Shown in pieces: positions 22,162-30,448 of a stretch of 64,000 nucleotides of DNA. This DNA comes from Aeromicrobium phragmitis (GTDB lineage: Bacteria > Actinomycetota > Actinomycetes > Propionibacteriales > Nocardioidaceae): the NCBI RefSeq assembly GCF_003674095.1, contig NZ_RDBF01000001.1, positions 248,001-312,000 of the forward strand. Reading direction: 5' to 3'. A program made the translations under genes and the position numbers. Each line of letters begins with the position of its first letter. Positions within the stretch are counted from its first letter, which is position 1. The notes beneath the pieces were generated by a model, which saw only the letters and a program-made list of their open reading frames with translations, searched no databases and had not been told where the DNA came from.

Positions 22162-22201
22162 CGCGCCCCCGTGAGGGATCACCAGGCCCGTAGGGAATCG
22201 A

Positions 22202-22975
22202 TCACTCGCCGCGGAAGGTGGCGTTGCCGGGGCCGTCGGTGAGGAAGGACTCCATGCCGTGCTGGAGGTCGGCGGTGTCGAAGAGTGCGGACGCGATGGA
22301 CGTGGTCGCCGCATTCGCTGCAGTCACCCCACCGGCTTCGTACTGACGCAGGATCTCCTTGGCGGCGCCGAAGGCCTTGGTCGGCCCGTCCGCGAGGTCG
22401 GCGACGAATCGCTCGACTTCGGCGTCGAAGTCGCCCGCCGCGAACACGCGGTTCACCACATTCCACCGTTCCAGCGTCGCCGCGTCGTACTGCGTGCCCG
22501 TGAACACGAACTCCTTCGCGCGAGCGACTCCGGCTCGCGCCGCGAACCGCTGAGTCCCGCCCATCGTCGGGGTCAGACCGATGACACGCTCGACGAGCCC
22601 GAAACGCGCCTTGTCGCTCGCGAGGAGCACGTCACATGCGAGCGCCACCTCGAGGGCCCACGTCAGGGTCAAGCCGTGTGCGGCGAAGATCGTCGGTACC
22701 GGGAGAGCGGCCACCCGCTCCGGAAGCTCCAGCATCCGGTCGTAGAGCTCCTTGGTGGCTTCGCGGGACTTCCGAGCATGGAACTGCGCCACGTCGACCC
22801 CGCCGGAGACGACCTTGCCTTCGGCCCGGATGACCAGGGCGCGAGGCAGGTCGGCGTCGATCGCGTCGAGGGCCCGGTCGAACTCCTCGTGCAACTCCAG
22901 CGAGTAGAGGTTCAGCGGCGGCGCGGAGAAGACGAGGGTGGCGATGCCGCCCTCGCGGTCGACGTGGACCGTCAC
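22202..22975 (-). CDS. enoyl-CoA hydratase/isomerase (crotonase) family protein
   Basis: This 257-aa protein has the crotonase fold: NLYSLELHEEFDRALDAI, an oxyanion-hole region GKVVSGGVDVAQFH and ALEVALACDVLLASDKARFGLVERVIGLTPTMGGTQR. The second usual catalytic Glu position reads TPTMGG, so hydratase activity cannot be assumed. The GTG at 22975 overlaps the stop of the preceding 42-aa protein gene (GTGA), which decides the start. The substrate is unknown. Confidence 0.85.
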   Translation of the reverse strand: MTVHVDREGGIATLVFSAPPLNLYSLELHEEFDRALDAIDADLPRALVIRAEGKVVSGGVDVAQFHARKSREATKELYDRMLELPERVAALPVPTIFAAHGLTLTWALEVALACDVLLASDKARFGLVERVIGLTPTMGGTQRFAARAGVARAKEFVFTGTQYDAATLERWNVVNRVFAAGDFDAEVERFVADLADGPTKAFGAAKEILRQYEAGGVTAANAATTSIASALFDTADLQHGMESFLTDGPGNATFRGE

Positions 22976-23100
22976 TGCTGGACGCCGGCCGGAGCGGTGG
23001 ACGGATCGTACGAGCCACCCTTGTCGGCCGTTGCCTTGCGGTACACGATGACACCGGTCGCGACGAGGCCGGCGAGGACGAGAAGTCGACGAGCAGACAT
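22972..23100 (-). CDS. 42-aa single-pass membrane protein
   Basis: A short protein: MSARRLLVLAGLVATGVIVY is a basic start plus one membrane helix, followed by a polar tail with KGGSYDPSTAP. The ATG at 23100 is preceded by TACGGT and 6 nt, suggesting a leaderless transcript, and its TGA overlaps the crotonase GTG. It is transcribed first, so it may act as a leader whose translation sets crotonase expression, or be a real small membrane protein; similar short anchors occur in actinomycetes. No family recognised. Confidence 0.6.
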   Translation of the reverse strand: MSARRLLVLAGLVATGVIVYRKATADKGGSYDPSTAPAGVQQ

Positions 23101-23170
23101 GCCCCCACCGTAGCGGGATGTGCTTGTCCTCACGTGGGAAGATAGGAGAAACCCCCCGAAAGGACTCGCA

Positions 23171-23689
23171 GTGCCCCTCACCGCCACCCTCCACACCAAC
23201 CGCGGCGATATCGTGCTCAACCTGTTTGACAATCAGGCGCCCGTCACGGTCGAGAACTTCGTCGGCCTCGCCGAGGGAAGCAAGGAGTGGCTCGACCCCT
23301 CGACGCAGCAGGTCACCAGCAAGCCGCTCTACAACGGCGTCGTCTTCCACCGCGTCATCCAGGGCTTCATGATCCAGGGCGGCGACCCGCTCGGCAACGG
23401 CACGGGCGGCCCCGGCTACGAGTTCGCCGACGAGTTCCACCCGGACCTGCAGTTCGACCGTCCTTACCTGCTGGCCATGGCCAACGCCGGCCCGGGCACC
23501 AACGGTTCGCAGTTCTTCATCACGGTCGGACCGCAGCCGCACCTCAACCGTCGCCACACCATCTTCGGTGAGGTCGCCGACCAGGCGAGCCGCGACGTCG
23601 TCGACGCCATCGCCTCCACGGCCACCGATCGTTTCGATCGTCCGGCCGAGGATGTCGTCATCGACTCGGTCACCATCAGCCGGTCGTGA
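23171..23689 (+). CDS. ppiA: cyclophilin-type peptidyl-prolyl isomerase
   Basis: This 172-aa cytoplasmic cyclophilin (no signal peptide) has the catalytic-site motifs [15 protein letters not shown], the Arg (in FHR), Phe-Met-Gln set, and [25 protein letters not shown]. It assists protein folding by prolyl isomerisation. The GTG at 23171 has GAAAGGA 7-13 nt upstream; an earlier in-frame start would not match the family. Its stop overlaps the rhomboid gene start (GTGA), a conserved pairing in actinomycetes. Confidence 0.94.
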   Translation: MPLTATLHTNRGDIVLNLFDNQAPVTVENFVGLAEGSKEWLDPSTQQVTSKPLYNGVVFHRVIQGFMIQGGDPLGNGTGGPGYEFADEFHPDLQFDRPYLLAMANAGPGTNGSQFFITVGPQPHLNRRHTIFGEVADQASRDVVDAIASTATDRFDRPAEDVVIDSVTISRS

Positions 23690-24540
23690 CGCAGCCGCCG
23701 CCGCACCGGTGCTACCGGCATCCCGATCGTGATGCCTACATCCAGTGCCAGCGCTGCGAGCGGTTCATCTGCCCCGACGACATGCGTGAGGCGTCCGTCG
23801 GGTTCCAGTGTCCCGAGTGCGTGGCTTCGGGCCGTGCGTCGGTGCGCCAGCCGCGAACGGCGGCCGGTGGCGCGATCTCACTGAACGCCGGCGCCGTCAC
23901 CACGGTCATCATCGGCCTCAACGTGATCGTGCACGTCCTGGCGATGCTGACCGGCGGCTCCCGCGGTCCGGTCTTCCGCGAGGGTGCGATGGTGGGCGTG
24001 GAGGTGGCCTACCAGGAGGAGTACTGGCGGCTCCTCACCTCGGCGTTCCTCCACGGCAGCCTGCTCCACCTCGGGTTCAACATGCTGGCCCTGTATCTGT
24101 TCGGCCCGTTCGTCGAGGGGATTCTCGGCCGCTGGCGGTTCATCGCCACGTACCTGACCCTGGCCGTGTCCGCCTCGGCGTTCGTGTACTGGCTCGCCTC
24201 GCCGATGACGGCGACCATCGGCGCTTCGGGGGCCGTGTTCGGCATGTTCGGGCTGGCGTTGATCTTCCTGATCCGCCAGCGCCAGAACATCACCGGAATG
24301 CTCGTGCTGCTCGCCATCAACGGCCTGATCAGCCTGCAGGCGGGCATCAGCTGGCAGGGGCATCTCGGCGGGTTCCTCACCGGATGCGTACTCGGCGCGG
24401 TCTTCGCCTGGGCACCACGAGAGCGCCGGACGTTCGTGCAGGTGACGGCGTTCGCGGTCCTGTGGATCGTCATCGTCGCGGCGGTCGTGCTGCGATCACT
24501 GGAGCTGGTGCAACCCTTCATGCCCGTTCCGGTGGGCTGA
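23686..24540 (+). CDS. rhomboid-family intramembrane serine protease with zinc-binding N-terminus
   Basis: This 284-aa protein has an N-terminal B-box-like Cys/His cluster ([19 protein letters not shown], then FQCPEC) before six membrane helices. Rhomboid hallmarks are [15 protein letters not shown], the catalytic Ser181 in [11 protein letters not shown] and His226 in [11 protein letters not shown]. It cleaves membrane proteins within the bilayer; substrates are unknown. The zinc domain may bind partners at the cytoplasmic face. Coupled to ppiA by a GTGA overlap and followed by a strong terminator. Confidence 0.92.
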   Translation: MTQPPPHRCYRHPDRDAYIQCQRCERFICPDDMREASVGFQCPECVASGRASVRQPRTAAGGAISLNAGAVTTVIIGLNVIVHVLAMLTGGSRGPVFREGAMVGVEVAYQEEYWRLLTSAFLHGSLLHLGFNMLALYLFGPFVEGILGRWRFIATYLTLAVSASAFVYWLASPMTATIGASGAVFGMFGLALIFLIRQRQNITGMLVLLAINGLISLQAGISWQGHLGGFLTGCVLGAVFAWAPRERRTFVQVTAFAVLWIVIVAAVVLRSLELVQPFMPVPVG

Positions 24541-24563
24541 GAAAGCAAATCACACTCGTGTAG

Positions 24564-24638
24564 TTATCCACAGCTGTGTGCACACGTGTGGAGAGTTACA
24601 GGCGTGTTATTCACACGCTTACCCCCAGGGGTGGACAA
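24564..24638. promoter_or_regulatory. cluster of DnaA-box-like sequences
   Basis: Within the non-coding rhomboid-crgA gap lie TTATCCACA (plus, 24564-24572, a perfect consensus box), TTATTCACA (plus, 24607-24615) and the minus-strand TTGTCCACC (24630-24638), with further near matches (GTGTGGAG, TGTGTGCAC). Density is comparable to the edges of oriC. It could titrate DnaA or place crgA and the division cluster under DnaA influence; nothing in the sequence proves either. Confidence 0.55.
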
Positions 24639-24642
24639 GCAG

Positions 24643-24689
24643 AAACGGCGACGGCGCGTACGAGAGATCCGTACGCGCCGTCGCCGTTT
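24643..24689. terminator. bidirectional hairpin terminator between rhomboid and crgA
   Basis: A perfect 20-bp inverted repeat, AAACGGCGACGGCGCGTACG (24643-24662) and its complement (24670-24689), around a 7-nt loop AGAGATC, ending in TTT. It lies between convergent genes and is the strongest hairpin of its type in the left half of the window. Confidence 0.88.
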
Positions 24690-24708
24690 CGAGATGGGAG
24701 GGCTCGAC

Positions 24709-24945
24709 TCACTCCCACTTCATGGCGAAGCCGAAGGCAGCCACGATGAAGCCCATGCCGATGGCCAGGTTCCACTGGCCGAGGTCGGAGTACCACGGGA
24801 TCGTGATGTCGGTGGAGCTGATCGTGTAGAACACCACGATCCACACGAGGCCGATGACAGCCGAGATCACCATGGCTGGTGCAGCCCAGCGGTTGCCGAT
24901 CTTCTGCGGCTTGGGGCCCTGGGTCTCCTTGTTGCGTCGTCGCAC
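24709..24945 (-). CDS. crgA: cell division protein CrgA
   Basis: This 78-aa protein has a basic N-terminus (RRRNKETQGPKPQ) and two membrane helices (PAMVISAVIGLVWIVVFY and NLAIGMGFIVAAFGF), the CrgA (UPF0233) layout including IPWYSDLGQWN. CrgA interacts with FtsZ, FtsI and other divisome parts in mycobacteria and inhibits septation in Streptomyces. The start is GTG at 24945 with GGGAG 8 nt upstream. It is divergent from the DUF881 gene. Confidence 0.92.
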   Translation of the reverse strand: MRRRNKETQGPKPQKIGNRWAAPAMVISAVIGLVWIVVFYTISSTDITIPWYSDLGQWNLAIGMGFIVAAFGFAMKWE

Positions 24946-25009
24946 GGTCGTTCTCCCGGTGGTCGCTACGGCACACGGCCGTTCTGAATTCTCGACTAGC
25001 CTAGTGCGC

Positions 25010-25759
25010 ATGGCCGAGCATGAGGAGCCCGGGAGCGCACGGCGATCGCGCAAGGGCTGGCACCTGGCGGTGTTGGCCGTTTCCGTGGCGTGCGGATTCT
25101 TCTTCGTTTCGGCCAACGTGAGCTCGGCCGGGCTGGATCTGCGGCCGGCCGGCGGCGACATCAGCACGGTGCTGAGTGACCGCGCGCGAGCCGTCGAGCA
25201 GCGGCAGCAGCGAGCTGCGGAGCTGCAGGAGGACATCGACGAGCTCACTCAGCAGGTCTCCTCGACCCGAGATCTAGACGAGGCGCGAGCGCACGTGCAC
25301 GAGCTCGAACCCCGCAGCGGCTTCTCCCCCGTCGTCGGTCCGGGCGTGCAGATCACGCTGTCCGACGCACCGCGCGACGTGGAGGTCCCCGACGGGCTCG
25401 ATCCGAACTTCCTCGTCGTGCACCAGCAGGACATCCAGGCTTTCGTCAATGCGCTCTGGGCCGGTGGTGCCGAAGCCATCACGTTGCAGGGACAGCGACT
25501 CATCTCCACGACGGGAATCAAGTGCGTGGGTAACACCGTGGTCCTCGACGGTGTGCCGTACTCGCCGCCCTATGTCATCGAGGCGGTGGGAGACCCGTGG
25601 GAACTGACGGGTGCCCTCGACGACTCGGCCGAGGTCGCGACCTACCGCGATTGGGCCGACCGCTACGAACTCGGGTACGAGCGCAAGGTATTCCGGGAGG
25701 TGAACGCCCCGGCGTACCAAGGGTCGCTCAACCTCCAGCACGCCGAGGTGCTCAACTGA
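25010..25759 (+). CDS. DUF881 family protein
   Basis: This 249-aa protein has one N-terminal membrane helix (HLAVLAVSVACGFFFVSANV, about 19-38), a coiled coil (about 60-100), and the DUF881 domain with GPGVQITLSDAP, NFLVVHQQDIQAFVNALWAGGAEAI and YVIEAVGDP. Family members are coded near crgA and division genes in actinomycetes, and in Firmicutes near ftsQ. The ATG at 25010 follows TAGCCT and 7 nt, suggesting a leaderless transcript; an earlier in-frame start lies inside crgA and is rejected. The role is unknown but probably cell-wall or division related. Confidence 0.85.
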   Translation: MAEHEEPGSARRSRKGWHLAVLAVSVACGFFFVSANVSSAGLDLRPAGGDISTVLSDRARAVEQRQQRAAELQEDIDELTQQVSSTRDLDEARAHVHELEPRSGFSPVVGPGVQITLSDAPRDVEVPDGLDPNFLVVHQQDIQAFVNALWAGGAEAITLQGQRLISTTGIKCVGNTVVLDGVPYSPPYVIEAVGDPWELTGALDDSAEVATYRDWADRYELGYERKVFREVNAPAYQGSLNLQHAEVLN

Positions 25760-25768
25760 GCGGAAGGC

Positions 25769-27565
25769 TCAGTCCAGACCAGGCGGGGTCGTCGGCGCAT
25801 TGCCGTTGCCGCCGCCGTTCCCCCCACCGTTGCCGTTGCCGTTCCCGTTTCCGTTGCCCTCGTCCTCGTCGCCGTCGTTCGTCGACACCGTCAAGGTGAT
25901 TGTCGAACCTGGCGCCACCGACGTACCCGCTGTCGGGTTCTGAGCCGTGACCTGGCCGGCAGGCGCGGAGGAGTTCGGGTCCTCGTTCACCACGACCTGG
26001 AACTCAGCGCCCTCGACGCCGGCGAGTGTCTGCTCCGCCTGCTGACGTGTCTGGCCCACGACGTTCGGGACGGAGACCTGGCCGCGCGAGACGATGAGCG
26101 TCACGGTGGACCCGCGCTCCACGGAGGTGCCGGCCGGCGGGTTGGTGTTGAGGACGCGACCGGCGGGCTGCTCGCTGTCGGCTTCCTCGACTTGGACCAC
26201 CAGGCCGTACCGCTCCCCCTCCAGCAACGACTTCGCCTGGTCGAGCATGTAGTCCGAGACGTCGGGCACCTGTACCTGCTCGGGTCCCGAGCTCAGCACG
26301 AGGTCGACGGCCGTGCCCTCCTCGACGGAGGTCCCTTCTTCGGGATCGCTTCGGATGACGCGGTCCTGAGGCACGTCGCTACTGGCCTCGGAGGTGACGT
26401 CACCCAGGGTGAGCCCGGCCTGCTCGAGCGCGCGTTGCGCGCTCTGCTCGTCCATTCCCTGTAGTCCCGTCGGGACGTCGACCATCGTCGGCGCTGGCTC
26501 GTCCTGGCTCGTGAACGCCCAGACGAGCGCACCGGCGGCTAACAGCGCGACGAGAAGCACCGCGGCGGCGATCCACCACTTCTTCTTTGACGACCTCTCT
26601 TCGTCGTCGGTGGCCGCGGCTGCGGCGGGAATCGTGGAGGTCGCGGCCGCCGGCGCGACAGCGGTGCCGCCGAGCGCTTGAGTGGTCTGGGTGGGTGCGT
26701 CGACGCTGCCACCGGCCAGCACGTGGTCGATGTCCTTGCGCATGTCGGCGGCGCTCGAATACCGGTCGTCGACGCGTTTGGCGAGCGCCTTGGCGATGAT
26801 GTGGTCGACTTCGATCGTGACCTCGGGGTTGAGCTGCGAGGGAGGCGTGGCCTCCTCGCGCACGTGCTGATAGGCCACCGAGACCGGGCTGTCGCCGACG
26901 AACGGCGGGCGGCTGGTGAGCAGCTCGTACAACACGCAGCCGGTCGAGTAGATGTCGCTCCGGGCGTCGACGGTCTCGCCCCGCGCCTGCTCGGGCGAGA
27001 GGTACTGCGCCGTGCCGATGACGGCCGCGGTCTGTGTCATGGCCGAGGATGAGTCGGCGATCGCCCGGGCGATACCGAAGTCCATGACCTTCACCTGACC
27101 GGCCGGGGTCAGCATGATGTTCGCCGGCTTGATGTCACGGTGGATGATGCCGGCGCGGTGGCTGTAGTCGAGGGCGCTGAGGATGTCGGCGGTGATGGAC
27201 AGCGCGCGTTCGGGCATGATCTTGCGCCCGTCACGCATGATGTCGCGCAGCGTGCGCCCCTCGACGAGCTCCATCACGATGTAGGGGATGTCGTTGCCGT
27301 GGACATCGGGCGCTTCACCCGTGTCGTAGACGGCGACGATGGAGGGGTGGTTCAGCGACGCCGCGGACTGGGCCTCGCGGCGGAACCGCTCCTGGAAGGT
27401 CGGATCGGCGGCGAGGTCTGCTCGCAACTGCTTGATGGCGACCGGGCGTCCCAAGCGAAGGTCGCGTCCGATCCGCACCTCCGCCATGCCGCCCCGCCCC
27501 AGCAGGCCACCCATTTCGTAGCGGTCGCCCAGCGGGACGGTGGGGGTCTCGTCCGATTCGGTCAT
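25769..27565 (-). CDS. pknB: Ser/Thr protein kinase PknB with PASTA domains
   Basis: This 598-aa membrane kinase has a kinase domain at 14-285 with the Gly-rich loop LLGRGGMAEV, ATP lysine K45, the catalytic loop HRDIKPAN (D144), DFG at 162-164 and a TATG-like activation loop with many Ser/Thr. One membrane helix is at 331-351, followed by three PASTA repeats (about 361-428, 429-494, 495-562) that bind peptidoglycan or lipid II, and an acidic, Gly-Asn repeat tail. Mycobacterial PknB usually has four PASTA repeats. It is last in the fhaA-to-pknB operon; no second kinase (PknA) is present. Confidence 0.95.
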   Translation of the reverse strand: MTESDETPTVPLGDRYEMGGLLGRGGMAEVRIGRDLRLGRPVAIKQLRADLAADPTFQERFRREAQSAASLNHPSIVAVYDTGEAPDVHGNDIPYIVMELVEGRTLRDIMRDGRKIMPERALSITADILSALDYSHRAGIIHRDIKPANIMLTPAGQVKVMDFGIARAIADSSSAMTQTAAVIGTAQYLSPEQARGETVDARSDIYSTGCVLYELLTSRPPFVGDSPVSVAYQHVREEATPPSQLNPEVTIEVDHIIAKALAKRVDDRYSSAADMRKDIDHVLAGGSVDAPTQTTQALGGTAVAPAAATSTIPAAAAATDDEERSSKKKWWIAAAVLLVALLAAGALVWAFTSQDEPAPTMVDVPTGLQGMDEQSAQRALEQAGLTLGDVTSEASSDVPQDRVIRSDPEEGTSVEEGTAVDLVLSSGPEQVQVPDVSDYMLDQAKSLLEGERYGLVVQVEEADSEQPAGRVLNTNPPAGTSVERGSTVTLIVSRGQVSVPNVVGQTRQQAEQTLAGVEGAEFQVVVNEDPNSSAPAGQVTAQNPTAGTSVAPGSTITLTVSTNDGDEDEGNGNGNGNGNGGGNGGGNGNAPTTPPGLD

Positions 27566-27611
27566 GCTGTTCAGTCTCCCAGAGGGTGAGTTGGGTCGGG
27601 GAAGTCCGGGG

Positions 27612-29081
27612 TCACCGGAGGACGGCTTCCATGACGGAGCGCGCGATGGGACCGCCGAGGCGTCCGCCGCCGATGTCTGACGTGTCGCCGGTGACGGCCT
27701 CCACGAGCACCGCGACGGCGACCTGCGGGTCGTTGGCCGGGGCGAAGCTGACGAACCAGGCGTACGGGGGCCGGTCCGCGGCCGACTCGGCCGTGCCCGT
27801 CTTGCCCCCGACCTGGACGCCGGGGATGGCGGCCGGGCCGCCGGTACCGCTGTCGACCACCGAGACCATCATGTCCCGGAGCATGGCCGCGTGCTCCGGG
27901 CTCATCGCCTCGCCGAACTCCGAGGGTTCGGTCTGCTCGAGCACCTCCAGGTTGGGTGCCCGGAGGGTGTCGACGATGTAGGGATTCATGACGACGCCGT
28001 CGTTGGCGATGGCCGCGGCCACCATGGCCATCTGCAGCGGTGTCGCGGCGACCTCGTACTGGCCGATGCCGGTCTGCGCCAGCTGGGTGTCCTCAAGACC
28101 CTCGGACTGCGCGCCGACGACGCGGCTCCGCTCGTACGCCAGCCCCTGGAGCGGATCGGCCCCGAAGCCGAAGAGCTCGGCCTGCTCGACGAGTGCGTCT
28201 TCGCCGACCTGGTTGGCCAGATCGCCGAACGACACGTTGCAGGAGACCTCGAGGGCCTGACGCAGCGAGATCGGATCGCCTCCACAGTCGCTTCCGCCCT
28301 GGTTGGGGAGCGTGTACTGCTTGCCGGGGAACGTCAACTCCGCGCCGCCCTTGACCTCGGAGTCCGGGGTGAGGTTGAGGTTCTCCAGTGCCGCCGCGGC
28401 GGTCACCAGCTTGAACGTCGAACCCGGCGGCAAGGTGAGCTGCGTGGACCGGTTGAGCATCGGCTGGTTGGGATCGGCAGTGAGCTGGTCCCAGGCGTCC
28501 CGGGTGGCCGAGAGGTCGTGGCTGGCGAGCGCGTTGGGGTCGTAGGTCGGCTGGCTGACCATCGCGAGGATCTCGCCCGTCTGCGGGTTGATCGCGGCCA
28601 CCGCTCCGCGCGTGCCCTCGCCGAGGTCGCGCAGGCCCTCGGCCGCCGCCCGCTGGGCCACCGGATCGAGTGTCAGCTCCACGCTGCCCCCCTGCGGCTC
28701 CTGGTTGCCCAGCAGATCCACGACCCGGTTGACGAAGAGCCGGTTGTCCGACCCGGAGAGGATGCTGTTCTGGCTCCGCTCGAGGGCGCTCTGCCCGTAG
28801 ATGTAGGAGAAGTAGCCGGTGACCGGCGCGTAGAGTCCTGCCTCCGGGTACTGGCGCTGGAAACTCCAGCGGTCGTCGGTGGGGACGCTCTCGGCGACCG
28901 GTGTGCCGTCGACGAGGATCGCCCCCCGCTCACGGCTGAACTCCTCGTCGATCACCCGCCGGTTGCCCTCGCGGGCGTTGAGGTCATCGGCTTGCACGAC
29001 CTGCAGCACGTTGGCGTTGACGAGCAACGCCGCGAACATCAGCAGGCACGCGATGGAGAGCAGTCGGATCGGCTTGTTCAC
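27612..29081 (-). CDS. pbpA: class B penicillin-binding protein PbpA
   Basis: This 489-aa transpeptidase is anchored by an N-terminal helix (about 7-25). Active-site motifs are PGSTFK with nucleophile Ser221 and Lys224, SCN at 280-282 and KTGT at 427-430. It cross-links peptidoglycan together with the adjacent SEDS polymerase. The GTG start overlaps the rodA stop (GTGA). The next gene is pknB, 46 bp downstream. Confidence 0.94.
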   Translation of the reverse strand: MNKPIRLLSIACLLMFAALLVNANVLQVVQADDLNAREGNRRVIDEEFSRERGAILVDGTPVAESVPTDDRWSFQRQYPEAGLYAPVTGYFSYIYGQSALERSQNSILSGSDNRLFVNRVVDLLGNQEPQGGSVELTLDPVAQRAAAEGLRDLGEGTRGAVAAINPQTGEILAMVSQPTYDPNALASHDLSATRDAWDQLTADPNQPMLNRSTQLTLPPGSTFKLVTAAAALENLNLTPDSEVKGGAELTFPGKQYTLPNQGGSDCGGDPISLRQALEVSCNVSFGDLANQVGEDALVEQAELFGFGADPLQGLAYERSRVVGAQSEGLEDTQLAQTGIGQYEVAATPLQMAMVAAAIANDGVVMNPYIVDTLRAPNLEVLEQTEPSEFGEAMSPEHAAMLRDMMVSVVDSGTGGPAAIPGVQVGGKTGTAESAADRPPYAWFVSFAPANDPQVAVAVLVEAVTGDTSDIGGGRLGGPIARSVMEAVLR

Positions 29082-30448
29082 AGCTTCACCACCTGAGTCT
29101 GTTCGTCGCTGCCCACGCTCGAGGTGGGGGGCGCCGGCCGGCGCGTCTGGTCACTGATCCGCAGCAGCAGCGCGATGATCGCCCAGTTCATGACGATCGA
29201 GGACCCGCCTTGCGCGAGGAACGGCGCGGTGAGGCCGGTCAGCGGGATGAGCCGGGTGACGCCGCCGGCGACGATGAACACCTGGATGGCGAACGACATC
29301 GTGAGACCGATGGCGAGAAGCTTGCCGAATCCGTCGCGACAGGTCAGCGCGATGCGCAGGCCACGTTCGACGATGAGCCCGTAGATCAGCAGGATGGCCA
29401 TGAGCCCGGTCAGGCCCAGTTCTTCGCCGAGCGAGGCGAGGATAAAGTCCGAGAAGGAGAACGGCGTGAGTTCGGGGCTGCCTTGTCCCCACCCGCGACC
29501 GATGAGCCCGCCGTGTGCCAGCCCGAACAGGGCGCTGACGATCTGCATGTTGCGGTCCGGGTCGGCGAACGGGTCGAGCCAGGCCTCGAAGCGGACACGG
29601 ACGTGGCCGAACGCGGTGTAACCGAGCCAGGCGCCGAAGGCGAACAGCAGGCTGCCCACGACGAGCCACCCCGGCCGCTCGGTGGCCACGAACAGGACGA
29701 CGACGAACAGGCCGAAGAACAGCAGCGACGACCCGAGATCGCGCTGGAACACGAGAATGCCGACGCTGATCAGCCAGCCGAGGAGAATCGGCCCGAGGTC
29801 GCGGCCGCGGGGCAGGTCGATGCCGAGGATGCGTTTGCCGGCGAGCGCCAACACGTCGCGCTTGACCACGAGGTAGCCGGCGAAGAAGATCGCCAGACAG
29901 ATCTTGGCCGCCTCGCCGGGCTGGAAGCTGAACGGCCCGAGGCGGATCCAGATGCGAGCGCCGTTCTGCTCGTGTCCGATACCCGGGAGCAACGGCAGAA
30001 TCAGCAGCACGATCGCGGCCAGGCCGAAGGTGTAGGTCAGTGCTTGGAGACGGCGATGGTCGCGCACGATGACGAGTACCGCGGCGAACGCGACGATGCC
30101 GACGAAGGTCCAGACCACTTGGCTGCCGGCGAAGGCGCCGCGCTCCGGATCGATCGCTTGGCGACCGAGGTCGAGCCGGTGGATCATCACCAGGCCGAGA
30201 CCGTTGAGGCACAGCACGAGGGGCAGGAGGATCGGGTCGGCGTAGGGCGCGAACCGGCGCACGGCGAGGTGGGCGCCGATGGCGGCCAGGACGAGCCCGC
30301 CGATCAGTGCGTAGGTGTCGGACGGGATCGTGCCGGAGACGCCCAGGCCGACGGCGATGTAGCCGAACACGCCGATCGCGACGGCCATGACGGTGAGGGC
30401 GAGTTCGGCGCCGCGGCGGCGGCGCGGCACCCAGGTCGGTGTGCTCAC
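29078..30448 (-). CDS. rodA: FtsW/RodA/SpoVE-family peptidoglycan polymerase
   Basis: This 456-aa SEDS glycosyltransferase polymerises lipid II. About ten membrane helices are visible, with HEQNGARIWIRLGPFSFQPGEAAKICLAIFFAGYL, FQRDLGSSLLFFG (conserved Asp), and a C-terminal FIVAGGVTRLIPLTGLTAPFLAQGGSS typical of SEDS. The GTG at 30448 overlaps the pstP stop (GTGA); the frame is open far upstream but only because of high GC. It is cotranscribed with the PBP pbpA, its usual partner. Confidence 0.94.
   Translation of the reverse strand: MSTPTWVPRRRRGAELALTVMAVAIGVFGYIAVGLGVSGTIPSDTYALIGGLVLAAIGAHLAVRRFAPYADPILLPLVLCLNGLGLVMIHRLDLGRQAIDPERGAFAGSQVVWTFVGIVAFAAVLVIVRDHRRLQALTYTFGLAAIVLLILPLLPGIGHEQNGARIWIRLGPFSFQPGEAAKICLAIFFAGYLVVKRDVLALAGKRILGIDLPRGRDLGPILLGWLISVGILVFQRDLGSSLLFFGLFVVVLFVATERPGWLVVGSLLFAFGAWLGYTAFGHVRVRFEAWLDPFADPDRNMQIVSALFGLAHGGLIGRGWGQGSPELTPFSFSDFILASLGEELGLTGLMAILLIYGLIVERGLRIALTCRDGFGKLLAIGLTMSFAIQVFIVAGGVTRLIPLTGLTAPFLAQGGSSIVMNWAIIALLLRISDQTRRPAPPTSSVGSDEQTQVVKL

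Noticed and set aside
25790-25860. Tandem short repeat resembling a CRISPR or minisatellite
   Set aside because: It is the in-frame coding of the Gly-Asn tail of PknB. Units are about 6 bp without spacers, so it is not a CRISPR array.
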